The translations under genes were made by a program, and so were the position numbers. From an uncultured Lentisphaeraceae bacterium (GTDB taxonomy: Bacteria > Verrucomicrobiota > Kiritimatiellia > RFP12 > DVOR01): a DNA stretch of 64,000 nt. Under the pieces are notes generated by a model. The model was not told the origin of the DNA. It was given only the letters and a program-made list of their open reading frames with translations, and searched no databases. This document shows, piece after piece, positions 8,573 to 17,300 of this stretch. Where the stretch lies: contig CASDPK010000021.1 in assembly GCA_949282555.1 (NCBI GenBank), forward strand, positions 1 through 64,000, written 5' to 3'. The first letter of the stretch is position 1; each line of letters begins with the position of its first letter.

Positions 8573-9511
8573 ATGAGCAAGCCCTTGGCCGTCACCGGGG
8601 GGGATTGTGCCGGCATCGGGCCCGAAATCGCGGCCCGGGCCATGGCCGCCTTCCCCGAAGAAAGTTTCCGCGTCTACACCCACCGTGCGCTCTTTGAGCG
8701 GGCGTGCGCCGTCGCGCGCGTCCCCCTGCCGGACAACATCGAGTGGCACGACCTGCCCTTGACGTGCGCCCCGGAGGCCATCCGCCCCGGCGTGAACCAA
8801 GCGGCGACGGGGGCGCTGGCCTACGACAGCGTGACGGCGGCCGGGCGCGACGCCTTGGCGGGCCACGTGCGCGGCCTCGTGACGGCGCCCTTCAGCAAAG
8901 CCGCGCTCCACTTGGCCGGGCACACCGACGTGCCGGGCCACACGGAGCTCCTCGCGCGCCTCTGCGGACGGGAGGAGGCGACCATGGCCTTCTTCGCGCC
9001 GGGGCTGACGGTGTCGCTCGTGACGATCCATTGCGCCCTGCGCGACGTGCCGGCCCTGATCACCCGCGAGCGTCTCCTGCGGGTGCTGAGGGATACGGCG
9101 CACGCGGTGGGGCGTTTGGTGGGCCGCCGCCCGAAAATCGGCGTGTTGGCGCTCAATCCGCACGCCGGGGAAGAGGGCGCCTTTGGCGACGAGGAAGCCC
9201 GCGTCATCCGCCCCGCGCTCCAAGAGGCCGCGGCATGGGCCGACATCGAGGGGCCGCTGGTGCCGGACACCGCGTTGATCCCCGCCAACGGCGCAGGAAG
9301 GTTTGATGCCTTCGTGGCGATGTATCACGACCAAGGGCTCATCCCCTTCAAGCTGGCGGCCTTCGACCAAGGCGTCAACGTCACCCTCGGCCTCCCCTTC
9401 GTCCGCACAAGCCCCGACCACGGCACGGCCTTTGGGCTTGCGTGGCAGGGCGTGGCCTCCGCCGCCAGCATGGAAGCCGCCATCCGCAAGGCGCGGGAGC
9501 TGACCCGATGA
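8573..9511 (+). CDS. pdxA: 4-hydroxythreonine-4-phosphate dehydrogenase
   Basis: PdxA oxidises 4-phospho-hydroxy-L-threonine in the DXP-independent route to pyridoxal phosphate. The 312-residue protein is close to the usual length. Visible family motifs are GDCAGIGPEIAARA at the N-terminus, VTAPFSKAALH, the PGHTELLA segment, LNPHAGEEGAFGDEE and the metal-site YHDQGLIPFK, then TSPDHGTAFGLA. A PdxA2-type isozyme acting on other hydroxy-acid phosphates is a lesser possibility; no pdxJ is nearby. The stop overlaps the next start (ATGA), so it leads an operon with the following unknown gene and rsmD. Confidence 0.93.
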   Translation: MSKPLAVTGGDCAGIGPEIAARAMAAFPEESFRVYTHRALFERACAVARVPLPDNIEWHDLPLTCAPEAIRPGVNQAATGALAYDSVTAAGRDALAGHVRGLVTAPFSKAALHLAGHTDVPGHTELLARLCGREEATMAFFAPGLTVSLVTIHCALRDVPALITRERLLRVLRDTAHAVGRLVGRRPKIGVLALNPHAGEEGAFGDEEARVIRPALQEAAAWADIEGPLVPDTALIPANGAGRFDAFVAMYHDQGLIPFKLAAFDQGVNVTLGLPFVRTSPDHGTAFGLAWQGVASAASMEAAIRKARELTR

Positions 9512-10077
9512 GCCGTGACCCGCGCGAAAACCCCTATGCCGAGCACGAACGGCGCGACCGCGCCTTCTGTCGGGCCTTGCTGGGCGGATTCGGCGGGCTC
9601 TTGGTGGCCTATCTGTGCGCCGACGCGGCAGGCGTCTTGCCCGCCGCGGTCTCCGTCCGGGCCGCCACCCAGCGGCGCAACCGCGTGGAGATCTCCGACC
9701 GTTACGAGGAATACGACCCCGACTTGGTGCTCGGCATCGCGGTGGGGGACACCCGTTTCCGCCTCAACTACGCCAAATGCCGCGCCATCGTCACCCGCCC
9801 CGTCTTCGGGGTCACCGAGTGGATCATCCCCTCTTCGTTCGAGCTGCAAGGGCGCGTTTTCACGGTCACGGCGCTGGACCCCTTCGCCTTCCTCAACGCT
9901 CAGGGCGTGCGCACCATCTCGTTGCCGCCCACCCTGCGTTACACCAACCAGGCCGAGCGCTTCCCCCCGGAGACCCTCCGCCAAGTGAAGCTCCGCCGGG
10001 CCGACGGCTCCGAAACCACCCTCACCCCACCCCTTCCCTCTCCGCTCATCCCCGAACCGCAGGAGGATCAACCATGA
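9508..10077 (+). CDS. Unknown single-span membrane protein with one LRR_5-like repeat
   Basis: A 189-residue protein I cannot assign. Residues 1-20 are charged, followed by one membrane helix (residues 22-42, LLGGFGGLLVAYLCADAAGV), so the rest probably lies outside the cytoplasm. Residues 110-150 resemble a single BspA-type leucine-rich repeat (VTALDPFAFLNAQGVRTISL), a pattern usually found in long arrays on surface proteins. The tail is proline-rich. The start overlaps the pdxA stop by ATGA and its own stop overlaps the rsmD start by ATGA. Expression is therefore tied to housekeeping genes with no obvious functional link. Confidence 0.75.
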   Translation: MSRDPRENPYAEHERRDRAFCRALLGGFGGLLVAYLCADAAGVLPAAVSVRAATQRRNRVEISDRYEEYDPDLVLGIAVGDTRFRLNYAKCRAIVTRPVFGVTEWIIPSSFELQGRVFTVTALDPFAFLNAQGVRTISLPPTLRYTNQAERFPPETLRQVKLRRADGSETTLTPPLPSPLIPEPQEDQP

Positions 10078-10664
10078 GAATCACCGGCGGACAATGGCGC
10101 GGGCGAACCCTGCTCATGCCCAAATCCGACGCCGTGCGCCCCACGCAAGACCGCGTGCGCGAAGCCCTCTTCGGCCTCCTTCAACCCGTCCTCCCCGGGG
10201 CCACGTTCCTTGACCTCTTCGCCGGCTCCGGGGCCGTGGGCTTGGAGGCCCTGAGCCGCGGCGCCCGCGAAGCCACCTTCCTGGAGCGCGACCGCACCGT
10301 CTTCACCACCCTCCTGCGCAACCTCGCGGCCTTCGGCGTGGAGGCCCACCATGCCCGCAACGCCGACACCCTGCGGCTCCTCGGCGTCGCCGCCGACGCC
10401 CCCGAAACGCCCCGCCGTCCGCTCCCCCTTGCCCTGCCTTCGGCGACGATCGTCTTTGCCGATCCGCCCTACCTTTGGGCCAAGGAAAATGGCTTCGGGG
10501 AACTGGCCAAAGCGCTCGTGGCCCATGGATTGCCGGAGCCGGGAGGCTTCCTTGTGGCGGAGTTCGACCACCGCACCGACCCGGAGCCCCTGCCCGGCTT
10601 CACCCTCTTGCGCGACCGCGCCTATGGCAAAACCCGCCTTGCCATTTGGCGGCGCGACGCCTAA
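10074..10664 (+). CDS. rsmD: 16S rRNA (guanine-966-N2)-methyltransferase RsmD
   Basis: RsmD methylates G966 of 16S rRNA on the assembled small subunit, using S-adenosylmethionine. The 196-residue protein starts MRITGGQWRGR, typical of the family. It carries DRVREALFGLL, the SAM-binding LDLFAGSGAVGLEALSRGA (near residues 43-61) and the catalytic DPPY motif (FADPPYLW). A proline-rich stretch around residues 105-120 is longer than in E. coli. The start ATG overlaps the preceding stop (ATGA). An intrinsic terminator follows at 10694-10732. Confidence 0.93.
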   Translation: MRITGGQWRGRTLLMPKSDAVRPTQDRVREALFGLLQPVLPGATFLDLFAGSGAVGLEALSRGAREATFLERDRTVFTTLLRNLAAFGVEAHHARNADTLRLLGVAADAPETPRRPLPLALPSATIVFADPPYLWAKENGFGELAKALVAHGLPEPGGFLVAEFDHRTDPEPLPGFTLLRDRAYGKTRLAIWRRDA

Positions 10665-10693
10665 CGCCCCAAGACCCTCCGTATCTCGACCCG

Positions 10694-10734
10694 CGAGGCT
10701 CCGTATCCCAATGAACGATACGGAGCCTCTCGTT
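10694..10734 (+). terminator. Intrinsic terminator after rsmD, within a dispersed repeat
   Basis: A perfect 13-bp inverted repeat, GAGGCTCCGTATC (10695-10707) and GATACGGAGCCTC (10717-10729), with a 9-nt loop, is followed by TCGTTTT. The left arm and the preceding CCGTATC copy belong to the same dispersed repeat seen at 36510 and 58759. Confidence 0.8.
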
Positions 10735-10961
10735 TTCACGCACCCTGCGCCCCGCCGCCGTCGGCCTCATGAAATATGTTAAACTGTTCCCAGTGACGGA
10801 GATTGGCATGGGAAGAGGCGAAGGCGAACCCTTGGGCGTCAAGGGGACAGATGCTCCTGCGACATTGCAAGGAACGACAGGAATGAAGCGTGAGGCGATG
10901 CCGAATGGGAGAGAAGATGCCTAAGCGTAGGCCCGTCTTTGCGTATTGAGGGAAACAACGT
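10735..10961. other. Intergenic region upstream of the small-gene operon
   Basis: About 230 bp with an AT-richer start (near 10770-10785) that may hold the promoter for the 10962 gene. A 51-codon frame at 10769-10924 has no ribosome-binding site and is not claimed as a gene. Confidence 0.4.
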
Positions 10962-11501
10962 ATGACCGACAATTTCAAGGTGTTGCATGAGCGCGTGGCG
11001 GCCAAGGTCTCCCGTCCGCTAAGCCTTTCCGATCCCGATGAGGATTTTCAGGCCCCTGTGGATTGCCGTTGGCGAGAGGAAACCGTGGCAAAGGCAGTGG
11101 AGGAGTTGTCCTCGACAGACCTCCAAATCATTTTTCAGAGTGTCATGCCCGCCGGGACATTTGAGGAGTGCCTCTATTATTATCCGTTTGCCTTGGAACG
11201 CTTTTCCCTTTCGTTGGCGCGGCCTCCCCAAGAGGAAATCAACGCGGATTTGTTGGACAATTTGTTGGCTTGGACGGTGCAAAACCAAAAGCGCTTGGAG
11301 GCGTATGGGCTCCTTCATCTCTCCATGAAGTGTATCCTCGACATCTACGCCCAACTGTTTGCGTGCAATCAGACGACGACTTGTGAGTGCCTTTTGGAAG
11401 TGACCCGATTCCTACGATACGTCGCCAAGCGACAATGGTATCACCTTGTCCCCCAACCCTCGTTGCCCTATCACAGCACAACCATTTGGAGACAAGATTG
11501 A
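10962..11501 (+). CDS. Unknown cytoplasmic protein, first gene of a five-gene operon
   Basis: A 179-residue protein I do not recognise. It is soluble and mostly helical by composition, with Leu/Glu-rich segments and no signal peptide or membrane span. A GAGG sequence sits about 10 nt before the ATG. Its codon use is less GC-rich than the housekeeping genes to its left. It is followed 64 bp later by four tightly overlapping small genes on the same strand, which suggests one transcript. The make-up (one soluble protein, two small membrane proteins, one lipoprotein, one soluble protein) is reminiscent of accessory immunity-type clusters, but this is only a guess. Confidence 0.7.
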   Translation: MTDNFKVLHERVAAKVSRPLSLSDPDEDFQAPVDCRWREETVAKAVEELSSTDLQIIFQSVMPAGTFEECLYYYPFALERFSLSLARPPQEEINADLLDNLLAWTVQNQKRLEAYGLLHLSMKCILDIYAQLFACNQTTTCECLLEVTRFLRYVAKRQWYHLVPQPSLPYHSTTIWRQD

Positions 11502-11565
11502 AACGTGTGGGGAAACGTGTCAGATTACACGAAGGAAAAGGCTCCGATGAAGTGAAGGGGCAGAA

Positions 11566-11847
11566 ATGAAATCGCTTTCCATCCTCTATGTCCTAATCGC
11601 GCTCCTTCTTTTGACGGTGTTTGGCCTCGTCCATACGGAGTGCTTCCCCTATCTTCTCGGGTCTCTCGCGTTGGGGTTCTGCCTGCCCAAGCTCGCCAAA
11701 ATCCCCCTTGTGATTGTCTTGTTCCTGACACTTCTGCTCGTGTTTTCGTCCCTCTTGGTCAAAGAGACGCATCATAAGGTCGAGATGACAAATGCGTGGC
11801 TCCGTTCCCTTCCGCACACGTCCAAAACCGTGGAGGAAAAACAATGA
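11566..11847 (+). CDS. Small unknown membrane protein
   Basis: A 93-residue, strongly hydrophobic protein with two to three predicted membrane helices (residues 3-24, 28-44 and 46-64) and a charged C-terminal tail of about 30 residues. I recognise no family. The ATG is preceded by AAGGGG. The stop overlaps the start of the next gene by ATGA, so it belongs to the same operon as its neighbours. Confidence 0.65.
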   Translation: MKSLSILYVLIALLLLTVFGLVHTECFPYLLGSLALGFCLPKLAKIPLVIVLFLTLLLVFSSLLVKETHHKVEMTNAWLRSLPHTSKTVEEKQ

Positions 11848-11990
11848 TGTTGCGCTGGGGGCTCCTACTGATCGGGTTTTCGGCGTCTGCCTACATCTGC
11901 GTTGTGGGGTCTCTCGAAGGCCAGCCGCTCTATGAGCCCCTGTTGCTCTTCCCTCTCTTTGCAATAGGCAATCGCTTGAGGCACCGATGA
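11844..11990 (+). CDS. Very small unknown membrane protein
   Basis: A 48-residue protein beginning MMLRWGLLLIGFSASAYICV, with one or two short hydrophobic helices and a basic C-terminus (NRLRHR). Its reality is supported mainly by context: the start overlaps the previous stop (ATGA) and its stop overlaps the next start (ATGA). GGAGG lies 8-12 nt upstream. No function can be proposed. Confidence 0.6.
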   Translation: MMLRWGLLLIGFSASAYICVVGSLEGQPLYEPLLLFPLFAIGNRLRHR

Positions 11991-12352
11991 AAAGACGTGT
12001 GGGAATCGGCATGGTTGCGGGGACGCTTTGGGGCCTATCGCTGGCTTTTGGATGTGCGCAGACGACCTATCAGACGTGCCCGGATGAGGCGGCGTTGTGC
12101 GCACAGCTCTTCGCATTGCGCAACGATTTGTTACGAGGCACTTATTATTGCGGAAGTGACGACGCATGGCACTATTTTAGGGTCAAACGCCAAATAGGGT
12201 TCTTTGTGTTTGAAGACGGCTTTAAAGCCCCTGCCGCAGTCGATCTGCCCTTTCCGCTCCAACCGAAAAGTGATGAACCCGATGCTTGGCTCGCCATTGA
12301 CGGCCATCTGACGGAGTGGATGGCGGAGGCGGACAAGGGAGGTCACAAGTGA
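11987..12352 (+). CDS. Unknown small lipoprotein
   Basis: A 121-residue protein with a basic start (MKRRVG), a hydrophobic stretch and a lipobox-like LAFGCAQ, so the mature protein probably begins at Cys23 and is lipid-anchored. Four Cys occur after the lipobox (CPDEAALC and YYCG among them), which may form disulfides outside the cytoplasm. It has no recognised domain. It overlaps both neighbours by 4 bp and is translationally coupled to them. Confidence 0.65.
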   Translation: MKRRVGIGMVAGTLWGLSLAFGCAQTTYQTCPDEAALCAQLFALRNDLLRGTYYCGSDDAWHYFRVKRQIGFFVFEDGFKAPAAVDLPFPLQPKSDEPDAWLAIDGHLTEWMAEADKGGHK

Positions 12353-12930
12353 CGACATCAGAATCCACCACTGAGTTGTGTTATTTGGAAGTGGATTTCC
12401 CGGAGCACGTCGTTGGGCTGCAAAAGAGGGTGTTGCGCAATCACCATGTCACCTTCGGGGAAACGCGCGACGGGAAACGCCCCTTCCTGTGCTGTGAGTG
12501 TGCGGATGTCGCCTCGCTTGAAGGGTGGCTTTCCGACGTGGAGACCTTGATCCGCTTGGCCAAACCCACGTGGCGACACCATGTTTGGCTCTCGCTTTAT
12601 CCGGAGAAGGATCGTTCGCATTGGATGCTTCCGAACGCCCTCTTGCACTTCCTTGCCCGCAAGCATTTGAGCCTCACGGTGTCCTTTACGGGCTGGGGAG
12701 ATGAGCGCTGTGGACAAAGGGAGGGAAGGATGCTTCAAGAGGTGCGCTATCGGGCGACACCGCGCGCGAAATCGGTGTGCGGTCTACGGAAGCCCATCTT
12801 GGAATGGATAGAACACATCACGCTCCGCACCTCAGCCGATAGCGATGGATACACGCTCTCGCCGAGGAAGTTGCGGCGGTTTTCCCGTGAGAACGCCGCG
12901 GTCATCGTTTCCATCCGCCGATATTCCTAA
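12349..12930 (+). CDS. Unknown soluble protein, last gene of small-gene operon
   Basis: A 193-residue protein of no family known to me. The start chosen is a GTG at 12349 that overlaps the preceding stop as GTGA, matching the spacing of the other operon members. It alternates hydrophobic strands with charged loops and contains a CCEC cluster near residue 45. It has no membrane span. The 3' end overlaps the convergent antiporter gene by 4 bp. The codon use resembles the other operon members, supporting a shared origin. Confidence 0.65.
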   Translation: MTTSESTTELCYLEVDFPEHVVGLQKRVLRNHHVTFGETRDGKRPFLCCECADVASLEGWLSDVETLIRLAKPTWRHHVWLSLYPEKDRSHWMLPNALLHFLARKHLSLTVSFTGWGDERCGQREGRMLQEVRYRATPRAKSVCGLRKPILEWIEHITLRTSADSDGYTLSPRKLRRFSRENAAVIVSIRRYS

Positions 12931-14228
12931 GAGCGCCGCCGCTCCAAGAGAATCAGCACCGGCACCGTCACCCCCATCAGGAACGGATAGAAGAGCCACG
13001 GCAACACCTCCGTGGGGGCCAGCGTCATGCCCTGCGCGGTGGCGCCGCCGGCGGCATAGAGCAGCTGCGCGCCATAGGGCAGAATCCCCTGCCACACCGA
13101 CGTGAAGATGTCCAGCACCGCCGCCGCGCGGGCCGATGAGACGCCATGCGTCGCGGCGACTTCGCGTGCCACGGGCCCGGCCACCACAATGGCCACGGTG
13201 TTGTTGGCGGTGGCCACGTCCATCGCGGAGCCTAGGGCGGCGATGCCCAGCTGGGCGCCTTTGGGCCCGCGGACACGCCGCGACACATGGCCCAAGAGCC
13301 AGTCCAACCCGCCATTGTCCCGCACCAATCTCAGCACCCCGGCCACCACCAGCGAGATCGCCGTGATATCGTACATCCCGGCGATGCCGTTGCCCACCGC
13401 CTCAAAGGCGGCGTGCGGCGCCAAGGCTCCGGTGCCCACGCCCACCACCAAGGAGAGCGCCGTCCCCAACGTCAGCACCAAAAAGACGTTCACGCCCGCC
13501 AGCGCCGCCGTGAGCACCGCAAGATAGGGCAACAGCCGCAGAAAATGCCACGGGAGCTCCTCCGGGAGCGTGGTGCCCTCGCCGCCGGCAAAGAGCGCGA
13601 AGAGTCCGAGGGAGAGCACCGCGGCCGGCAAGACGAGGCGGATATTCTCACGGAACTTGTCGCGCATTCCGCACCCCTGCGTCCGCGTCGCGGCGATGGT
13701 GGTGTCGGAAATCATGGAGAGATTGTCGCCGAACATCGCCCCGCAGACCACCGCCCCCACGCAGAGCGCCCCGGGGAAGCCCGCCTTTTGCGCCACCCCC
13801 ACGGCAATCGGCACCAACGCCGCAATCGTCCCCACCGAGGTGCCCATCGCCGTGGAGACGAAGGCCCCGACCGCGAAGAGTCCCGCCACCGCCACGCGCG
13901 GCGGCAAAACCGACAGTCCGGCATTCACCGTGCTCTCCACGCCGCCCGCCGCCGTCACGGCCCCGGAGAACGCCCCGGCCAGCAGGAAGACCAAGCACAT
14001 GATCATGACGTTGCGCTCGCCCATGCCATGGGCGACGCTTTCAAGCTTCTCGGCGAAGGGACGGCGCGGATTTTGGAGGAACGCCACACACAGCGCCAGC
14101 ACAAAGGGCACAATCGGCGGCAACGCCACCGCCTCGCGAAAGGGAATCCCCACGCCCAGGAACAACAGCAACAACACGGCAACGGGCAAAAGCCCCGACA
14201 GTTTTCCACGGTTTGTGTGTCCTTCCAT
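12927..14228 (-). CDS. Na+/H+ antiporter, NhaC family
   Basis: A 433-residue polytopic protein (about 11-12 membrane helices) of the NhaC antiporter superfamily, which exchanges Na+ or organic substrates for protons across the inner membrane. Family features include MGTSVGTIAALVPIAVG and the GDNLSMISDTTIAATRTQG segment, in which polar residues line the ion path. A late SAMDVATANNTVAIVVAGP repeats that theme in the second half. NhaC relatives may instead move malate/lactate or amino acids, so the substrate is unproven. The promoter TATACT lies about 30 nt upstream with AAAGGAGG before the ATG. Confidence 0.87.
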   Translation of the reverse strand: MEGHTNRGKLSGLLPVAVLLLLFLGVGIPFREAVALPPIVPFVLALCVAFLQNPRRPFAEKLESVAHGMGERNVMIMCLVFLLAGAFSGAVTAAGGVESTVNAGLSVLPPRVAVAGLFAVGAFVSTAMGTSVGTIAALVPIAVGVAQKAGFPGALCVGAVVCGAMFGDNLSMISDTTIAATRTQGCGMRDKFRENIRLVLPAAVLSLGLFALFAGGEGTTLPEELPWHFLRLLPYLAVLTAALAGVNVFLVLTLGTALSLVVGVGTGALAPHAAFEAVGNGIAGMYDITAISLVVAGVLRLVRDNGGLDWLLGHVSRRVRGPKGAQLGIAALGSAMDVATANNTVAIVVAGPVAREVAATHGVSSARAAAVLDIFTSVWQGILPYGAQLLYAAGGATAQGMTLAPTEVLPWLFYPFLMGVTVPVLILLERRRS

Positions 14229-14291
14229 TCGCTCCGTCCCTCCTTTTGGCGCGACAGTATACCGAACTTATGCCCGAGCGGCACCCCCCCC

Positions 14292-14331
14292 CAAAAAAAA
14301 ACAAGCCATGACACCGCTGTCGGTGCCATGG
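14292..14331 (-). terminator. Intrinsic terminator of ileS
   Basis: On the minus strand an 11-bp stem (14321-14331 with 14306-14316, one G-U pair) and a 4-nt loop are followed by a run of nine T. Adjacent runs of nine A and nine C on the plus strand are prone to slippage. Confidence 0.9.
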
Positions 14332-14373
14332 CCGTGATGGGAACCGGCGTGGGCCGATACGTCCGTGCGGGAC

Positions 14374-17300
14374 TCAGTGGGCGTCAATCGCAAGGGCGAT
14401 TTCGTGTCCGTTGAGGTCGATGGGGTCCGCGGGCACCTCGCCGAAGACAAGCGCGTCGGCCTGGGTCTCTTCAAGGATGGTGTCCTGCCACGCCTCCAGC
14501 GCGGCGGAGACCTCGTCGTCGGCCTGGACGGCGATATCGATGCGCTGGGTCACCTCCAAGTCCGCCTCCTTGCGCAAGGCCTGGACCTTGGAGACGAATT
14601 CACGCATGAGCCCCTCAGCCACGAGGGCCGGGGTGAGCGCCGTCTCAAGCGCAACGACCACATCGCCCTCGGCGGCGACGACGAGCCCTTCGCGGGGTTC
14701 GCGGCGGATCACCACGTCGCCGGGGCCGAGGGTCGCCTCCTCCCCTTGGATGGAGAGGGAGACCGTCTCACCGCGGGCGAGGGCGGCGGCCTGTTCCTGC
14801 CCAAGGGCGGCGATGGCGGCGGCGGCGGCCTTCATCTTGGCGCCGAAGCGGGGGCCAAGGGCCTTGAAGTCTGCCTTGAGGGAAAGGGTGGCAAAGGCGG
14901 TTTCATCCTCATCGAACGCAACGTCCTTGACGTTGAGCTCCTCGCGCACGATGTCGGCATAGCCGGCGAGCGCGGTGCGAAGCGCGGCATCGGCCGAAGC
15001 CACACGGAGGCGGGCGAGGGGCTGGCGCACCTTGAGGTCCTCGTCGGTGCGGAGCTGACGGCCCAAGCTGACCACGCGCTGGACGAGGGCCATATCCTCC
15101 TCCAAACGAAGGTCGCGGGCAGCGGCTTCGGCGACGGGGAAATCGCAGAGGTGCACGCTCTCGGGATCGGACGCGCCGCGAAGGTTGCGGTAGATCTGCT
15201 CGGAAACGAAGGGGCAGAAGGGCGCGGCGACCTTGGAAAGCTGAACGAGGACGTAGCGGAGCGTGCGGTAGGCGCGGCGCTTGTCGGTGTCGTCCTCGCT
15301 CTTCCAGAAACGGCGGCGGGAGCGGCGGATGTACCAATTGGTGAGATCATCGACGAACGCAACGAAGGGCCGGACGGCACGCTGGAGATCGTAGGTGTCG
15401 AGTGCGGAGGTGACGTCGGCGATGAGCGTCTCCATGGAGGAGACGATCCAACGGTCGAGGACGTTCGTGGAGTCGGGGCGGGCCACCTCGGGCTCGTCGA
15501 ACCCATCGGCATTCGCGTAGGTGACGAAGAAGCTGTAGGCGTTCCACCACGGGATGAGGAGGTCGCGCAGAATCTGCCGCACGCCATTTTCGGAGAAGCG
15601 GAGGTTCTCCGCGCGGACGACGGGGGAATTGATGAGGTAGAGGCGGAGGGCGTCGGCGCCGTACTTCTGGATGATCTCGTTGGGGTCGGGATAGTTCTTC
15701 AGGCGCTTGGACATCTTCTTGCCGTCCTCGGCAAGGACGAGGCCATTGACGACGACGTTCTTGTAAGGGGCCTTGCCGAAGAGGAGCGTTCCGAGCACCA
15801 AGAGCGTGTAGAACCAACCGCGCGTTTGGTCAAGCCCCTCGGCAATGAAGTCGGCGGGGAAGAAGCCCTCCAACGCCTTGCCCGAGAAGGGATAGTGCTG
15901 CTGGGCATAGGGCATGGAGCCGGATTCGAACCAGCAGTCCAACACCTCGGGCGTGCGGCGATAGGTGTGGCCATCGCGGACGATGAGCACCTTGTCGATG
16001 AAATGCTTGTGCAGATCGGTGATCTTCTGCCCGGAGAGCGCCTCCAGCTCGGCCACGGAGCCCACGCAGATCATGTCGTCGGGATCGTCTTCGTTCACCC
16101 ACACCGGGAGGCAGGAACCCCAGAAGCGGTTGCGGGAGATGTTCCAATCCTTCGCGTCGCGCAGCCAGTTGCCGAAACGGTTGGCGCCGACGGCCGCAGG
16201 CTGCCAATGCACGGTGGCGTTGTTGGCGGTCAGGCGGTCGTGCAGATCCTCCACGCGCACATACCACGCGTCGATGGCACGGTAGATGAGCGGGGAGTCG
16301 GTGCGGTCGCAGAAGGGATAGGAGTGAACGATGGTGGATTGGTGAACCAACTTCCCGGCGGCCTTGAGCTCGCGGATGATGTCCTTGTCGCAATCCTTGC
16401 AGAAGCGCCCGCGCCAAGCCTCAGGCGCCGGGGCGATGAAGGCGCAGGCTTCGTCGAGCGGGTCCACCAGCTCAATCCCCGCCGCGGAGCAGACGCGGAA
16501 GTCGTCCTCACCATAGGCAGGCGCGTTGTGCACCAAGCCGGTGCCGTCGGTGGTCGTCACATAAGCGTCGGTGAGCACCACAAAGGCGTTCGGCGCGTCC
16601 TTGTACTGCGGGAAGATGGGCTCGTAGCGCACGCCCTGGAGGGCCGTGCCCTTGAAGCGTTCGAGCACCTCGCAGCTCTCGGCCTTCCGGAAGACGGCGG
16701 AGAGGCGGGCCTCCGCGAGGATATAGACGGCGCCGTCGGCCTTGTCGCGCACAGCCACATAGTCAATCTCCGGGCCGGCGCAGATGGCGAGGTTGGAAAG
16801 GAGCGTCCACGGGGTCGTCGTCCAAACGAGGAGGTAAGCCTCATCGCCCCACGCGGGGTGCGCGCCCTCGGTGACGCGGCAACGGACGGTCACCGCGGGG
16901 TCCTGCACATCCTTGTAGTTGTTGCCCGCCTCGAAGTTGGAAAGCGGCGTGGAGAGCTTCCACGAATAGGGCATGATGCGGTGGCTCTTGTAGATGCGCC
17001 CCTGATCCCACAACTGCTTGAAGGCCCACCACACGCTCTCCATGAAGGCAGGCTGCATCGTCTTGTAGTCGTTGTCGAAATCGACCCAGCGTCCCATGCG
17101 CGTGACGGTCTCGCGCCATTGCGAAACGTAACGCAACACCATGGAGCGGCACTGCTCATTGAAGGCGTCCACGCCATGCTTGCGGATTTCGTAGGCGCCG
17201 CTCACCCCCAGCGCGTCCTGCGCCAAAGCCTCAATGGGCAGACCGTGGCAATCCCAGCCGAAACGCCGCTCCACGTAATGCCCACGCATGGTCTGATAAC

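Noticed and set aside
10769-10924. A 51-codon frame MKYVKLFPVTEIG after rsmD
   Set aside because: No ribosome-binding site, no recognisable protein pattern, and it overlaps the likely promoter region of the next operon. Not strong enough to list as a gene.
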